This document shows positions 6,563 through 8,153 of a stretch of 8,153 nucleotides of DNA, piece after piece. Each line of letters starts with the position of its first letter. The stretch's first letter is position 1. Source of the DNA: Christiangramia sp. (lineage in GTDB: Bacteria; Bacteroidota; Bacteroidia; Flavobacteriales; Flavobacteriaceae); contig JAHELO010000058.1 in NCBI GenBank assembly GCA_024644145.1, positions 1 through 8,153 of the forward strand, written 5' to 3'. The notes beneath the pieces are model-generated. The model made no database searches. It was given only the letters and a program-made list of their open reading frames with translations, and was not told the DNA's origin. Both the position numbers and the translations under genes were made by a program.

Positions 6563-8153
6563 ATCTTTTAGTCACCGTGCGCTCATTGGTGACGATTTTC
6601 AGTATATAAACTGCTTCCTGTAAAGGCCCCAGATCTATACCATACTCCCGTGTGGAATCGTGATAATCTTTAGCCGCTATAAATCTTCCACGGTGATCAA
6701 AAACCTCAACTCGGGTTATAAATTCATCTGCCGGAGTAGATATCTTAAAACTTCCGGTGTTTGGATTAGGATAAAGGAAAATATACTGTGTAGTTATAAC
6801 TGGATCTTCGCAATAACCATTGCTATCTGTAACCCGAATTATCGTAGAAGATGTTGAAATATTTCCAGCCGAATCTTCAGCTGTCACCTGAATTAAGTTT
6901 TCTCCGATATTCTTACAGGTAAAACTGGATTTGCTCAGTTCATATTTAACTTCCACATCGCAATTATCAATTGAACCATTATCTATATCCTGGAAACCAA
7001 TTATAGCTCTGCCACTGGAGTCTAAAGAAATATCTACTTCCTTTAGTAAAAGCTGAGGGGCTGTTTCATCCTGAAAGCTTACCATAAAACTACAGGAGTC
7101 CGAGGTTCCATCTTTTTCTACCGATAAGTTTACTTCAAGGGTTCCTTCAGTAACCAGCGTACCTGGAGATGGCTCCTGTATTACCACGACTCCCTCTCCA
7201 TTCACTACTTCTGCCTCGCCTGTAAAATCTGGCAGAATAACCGAACAATTTTCATCCCAGCCCAATACAATATCTGCAGGACAATTAATTATCAATGTAC
7301 CAGCAGGCACTAGCTTCAGCATGAAACTGCAATTAGATGAATTCCCGAAGGAATCACTCACTTCAAAGGCAATTTGCGTATTCTCGCTTACAAGGCTTCC
7401 GGGCGAGGGAGACTGAACTATAGTTATATCTCCGCAATTTTCAGAAACATTAATTTCATCTCTGTAATCCGGGATAAGATATTGTTCATCATCAGGCAAT
7501 ATGGTTTCTTTATCTGCAGGACAATTAATTACCAATTCTTCGGAATTATTCAGAACGAGATAAATATCACAGGTCTCAGTTTTGTTCTCATATGTGGCCG
7601 TTACGGTCACATAAGGATCTGAATTTGGATTAAATATAGAACCAGCCTCTAGTGACTGCTCGATACTGGCTTCGGCTGGATTATAACTCACTACCTCTGA
7701 AAGATCAGGAACTATAAATTCGCAATTCTCATTAGGTACTATTTCGTATTCACCGGGACAATTTAGCACCAGCTCTTCACCTTCCACAATAATCACCTTT
7801 ACAGTGAAAATACAGCTTTTGGTATTGCCAGATTCATCACTTACCCTAACCGTCACATCTGTAGTTTCATTAATAGGTGTGCCTGGTTCGGGATTCTGAG
7901 TGACCTGCAATTCACCATTACAATTATCTATTGCTGCAAAGTCATCTCTAAAATCCTGTAAATTCCAGCTGGAGCCTTCCGCGATCATGATTTCACGATT
8001 AGAGCCCGCGCAGTTGGTAATGCTGGGAGCTGTATTATCAATTACAGCGATGATGGCCGTACAGGTATCTGAAAGTCCGGTGTCGGGATCGGTTACTGTA
8101 AGAGTTACTTCGTTTTCACCGAGATCTTCACAATAGAAAATGCTCTTATCAAC
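6546..8153 (-). CDS. HYR/Ig-like repeat surface protein with T9SS sorting domain, 3' part
   Basis: The minus-strand frame is open from the right edge to the TAA at 6546-6548: about 535 codons without a stop. The ATG at 7986-7988 is internal; codons 8153-7989 read on in the same style, for example ENEVTLTVTDPDTGLSDTC. The N-terminus and signal peptide are off the window. The visible part is a chain of beta-sandwich repeats of about 75-83 residues with the pattern NCP/NCA, PSPGT/PEPGT, VSDxxGN and a final S/T-C, matching the hyalin repeat (HYR). A different Ig-like unit follows, then a type A T9SS sorting domain with LYPNPNTGSFKI and the ending KRFIFGH. The product should be exported by Sec and then T9SS to the cell surface or medium, as a putative adhesin, gliding-related or cell-surface protein. 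Repeat proteins of this type rarely reveal their ligand. The calculation of full length needs flanking sequence. Confidence 0.88.
   Translation of the reverse strand, partial: VDKSIFYCEDLGENEVTLTVTDPDTGLSDTCTAIIAVIDNTAPSITNCAGSNREIMIAEGSSWNLQDFRDDFAAIDNCNGELQVTQNPEPGTPINETTDVTVRVSDESGNTKSCIFTVKVIIVEGEELVLNCPGEYEIVPNENCEFIVPDLSEVVSYNPAEASIEQSLEAGSIFNPNSDPYVTVTATYENKTETCDIYLVLNNSEELVINCPADKETILPDDEQYLIPDYRDEINVSENCGDITIVQSPSPGSLVSENTQIAFEVSDSFGNSSNCSFMLKLVPAGTLIINCPADIVLGWDENCSVILPDFTGEAEVVNGEGVVVIQEPSPGTLVTEGTLEVNLSVEKDGTSDSCSFMVSFQDETAPQLLLKEVDISLDSSGRAIIGFQDIDNGSIDNCDVEVKYELSKSSFTCKNIGENLIQVTAEDSAGNISTSSTIIRVTDSNGYCEDPVITTQYIFLYPNPNTGSFKISTPADEFITRVEVFDHRGRFIAAKDYHDSTREYGIDLGPLQEAVYILKIVTNERTVTKRFIFGH
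6549..6785 (-). other. Type IX secretion C-terminal sorting domain
   Basis: The last ~79 codons of the repeat protein encode FLYPNPNTGSFKI, then RVEVFDHRGRFI, LGPLQEAVYILKI and the terminal KRFIFGH. This is the motif order of the type A T9SS sorting domain (TIGR04183-like): PNP-x-x-G, a D-x-x-G-R turn, a G-x-Y/V-x-L strand and a final basic-aromatic strand. It is recognised for outer-membrane translocation and cleaved, often with attachment to the cell surface. It confines the host to the Bacteroidota. Confidence 0.9.
6825..8024 (-). repeat. Five tandem Ig-like/HYR units in the surface protein
   Basis: Approximate units in protein order: A 8024-7780, B 7778-7545, C 7544-7305, D 7304-7074, all HYR-like, and E 7073-6825 of a different type. 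Units B-D begin LVLNCP, LVINCP and LIINCP. A, C and D carry PEPGT, PSPGS and PSPGT; in B this is degraded. E lacks NCP and instead has DIDNGSIDNC and FTCKNIGENLIQVTAEDSAGN. The partial sequence at the right edge (8153-8025), with FYCEDLGENEVTLTVTD, resembles the second half of E, so the HYR block is bracketed by E-type units. Borders were set by eye and may be off by several residues. Confidence 0.75.
7271..7531 (-). repeat. Identical 21-bp DNA repeat at starts of HYR units C and D
   Basis: The 21 bases at 7271-7291 and 7511-7531 are identical and lie exactly 240 bp (80 codons) apart. They encode the INCPAD core at the start of units D and C. The codons match even at synonymous positions, which points to a fairly recent duplication or gene conversion between units, although the rest of the two units has diverged. 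Confidence 0.8.

Noticed and set aside
6384..6623. Plus-strand ORF of 79 codons across the end of miaA
   Set aside because: Shifted-frame shadow of miaA; its translation has no recognisable features.
7374..8136. Plus-strand ORFs opposite the HYR-repeat gene (7374-7622, 7900-8136)
   Set aside because: Antisense shadows of a clear repeat protein; low-complexity products with no motif or plausible start signal.
1..8153. CRISPR arrays, tRNA/rRNA genes, insertion sequences, attachment sites
   Set aside because: Looked for on both strands; no direct-repeat arrays, cloverleaf-like genes, transposase motifs or terminal repeats were seen.

Overview
The window reads as chromosomal DNA of a member of the Bacteroidota, most likely the family Flavobacteriaceae (a marine, Gramella-like organism is my impression). 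The basis is an AT-rich composition, a type IX secretion (T9SS) C-terminal sorting domain on a HYR-repeat surface protein, mostly weak Shine-Dalgarno signals, and flavobacterial-looking YggS, MiaA and DUF1015 proteins. No mobile element, tRNA, rRNA or CRISPR was seen, and the gene set looks like core genome.

Layout, left to right. The left edge holds the C-terminal end of a Gfo/Idh/MocA-type oxidoreductase, followed by a perfect 11-bp inverted repeat. Then comes a co-directional plus-strand series: a 3-hydroxybutyryl-CoA dehydrogenase (436-1326), a DUF1015 protein (1439-2674, TTG start), a YggS/PLPBP-type pyridoxal-phosphate homeostasis protein (2744-3403), a DnaQ-type exonuclease fused to a UvrC/Cho-type GIY-YIG nuclease (3419-4792, TTG start with a strong Shine-Dalgarno), a voltage-gated-type potassium channel with a C-terminal zinc ribbon (4825-5655, GTG start), and miaA, the tRNA A37 dimethylallyltransferase (5648-6562), which overlaps the channel gene by 8 bp. 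On the minus strand, entering from the right edge and ending at 6546, is the 3' part of a large secreted protein. It has HYR/Ig-like repeats and a T9SS sorting domain, and its 3' end overlaps that of miaA by 17 bp.

The plus-strand genes are not one pathway: they cover acyl-CoA metabolism, PLP homeostasis, DNA repair, ion transport and tRNA modification. The tight pairs are yggS-exonuclease (15 nt apart) and channel-miaA (overlapping), which suggests co-transcription within each pair. A weak hairpin plus T-run at 4779-4808 may separate them.

I found no clearly new multi-gene system. The points most worth a second look are the exonuclease/GIY-YIG fusion with a UvrC-like four-cysteine (probable Fe-S) motif, the alternating cysteine pattern in the HYR repeats, the DUF1015-YggS neighbourhood, and the non-ATG starts.
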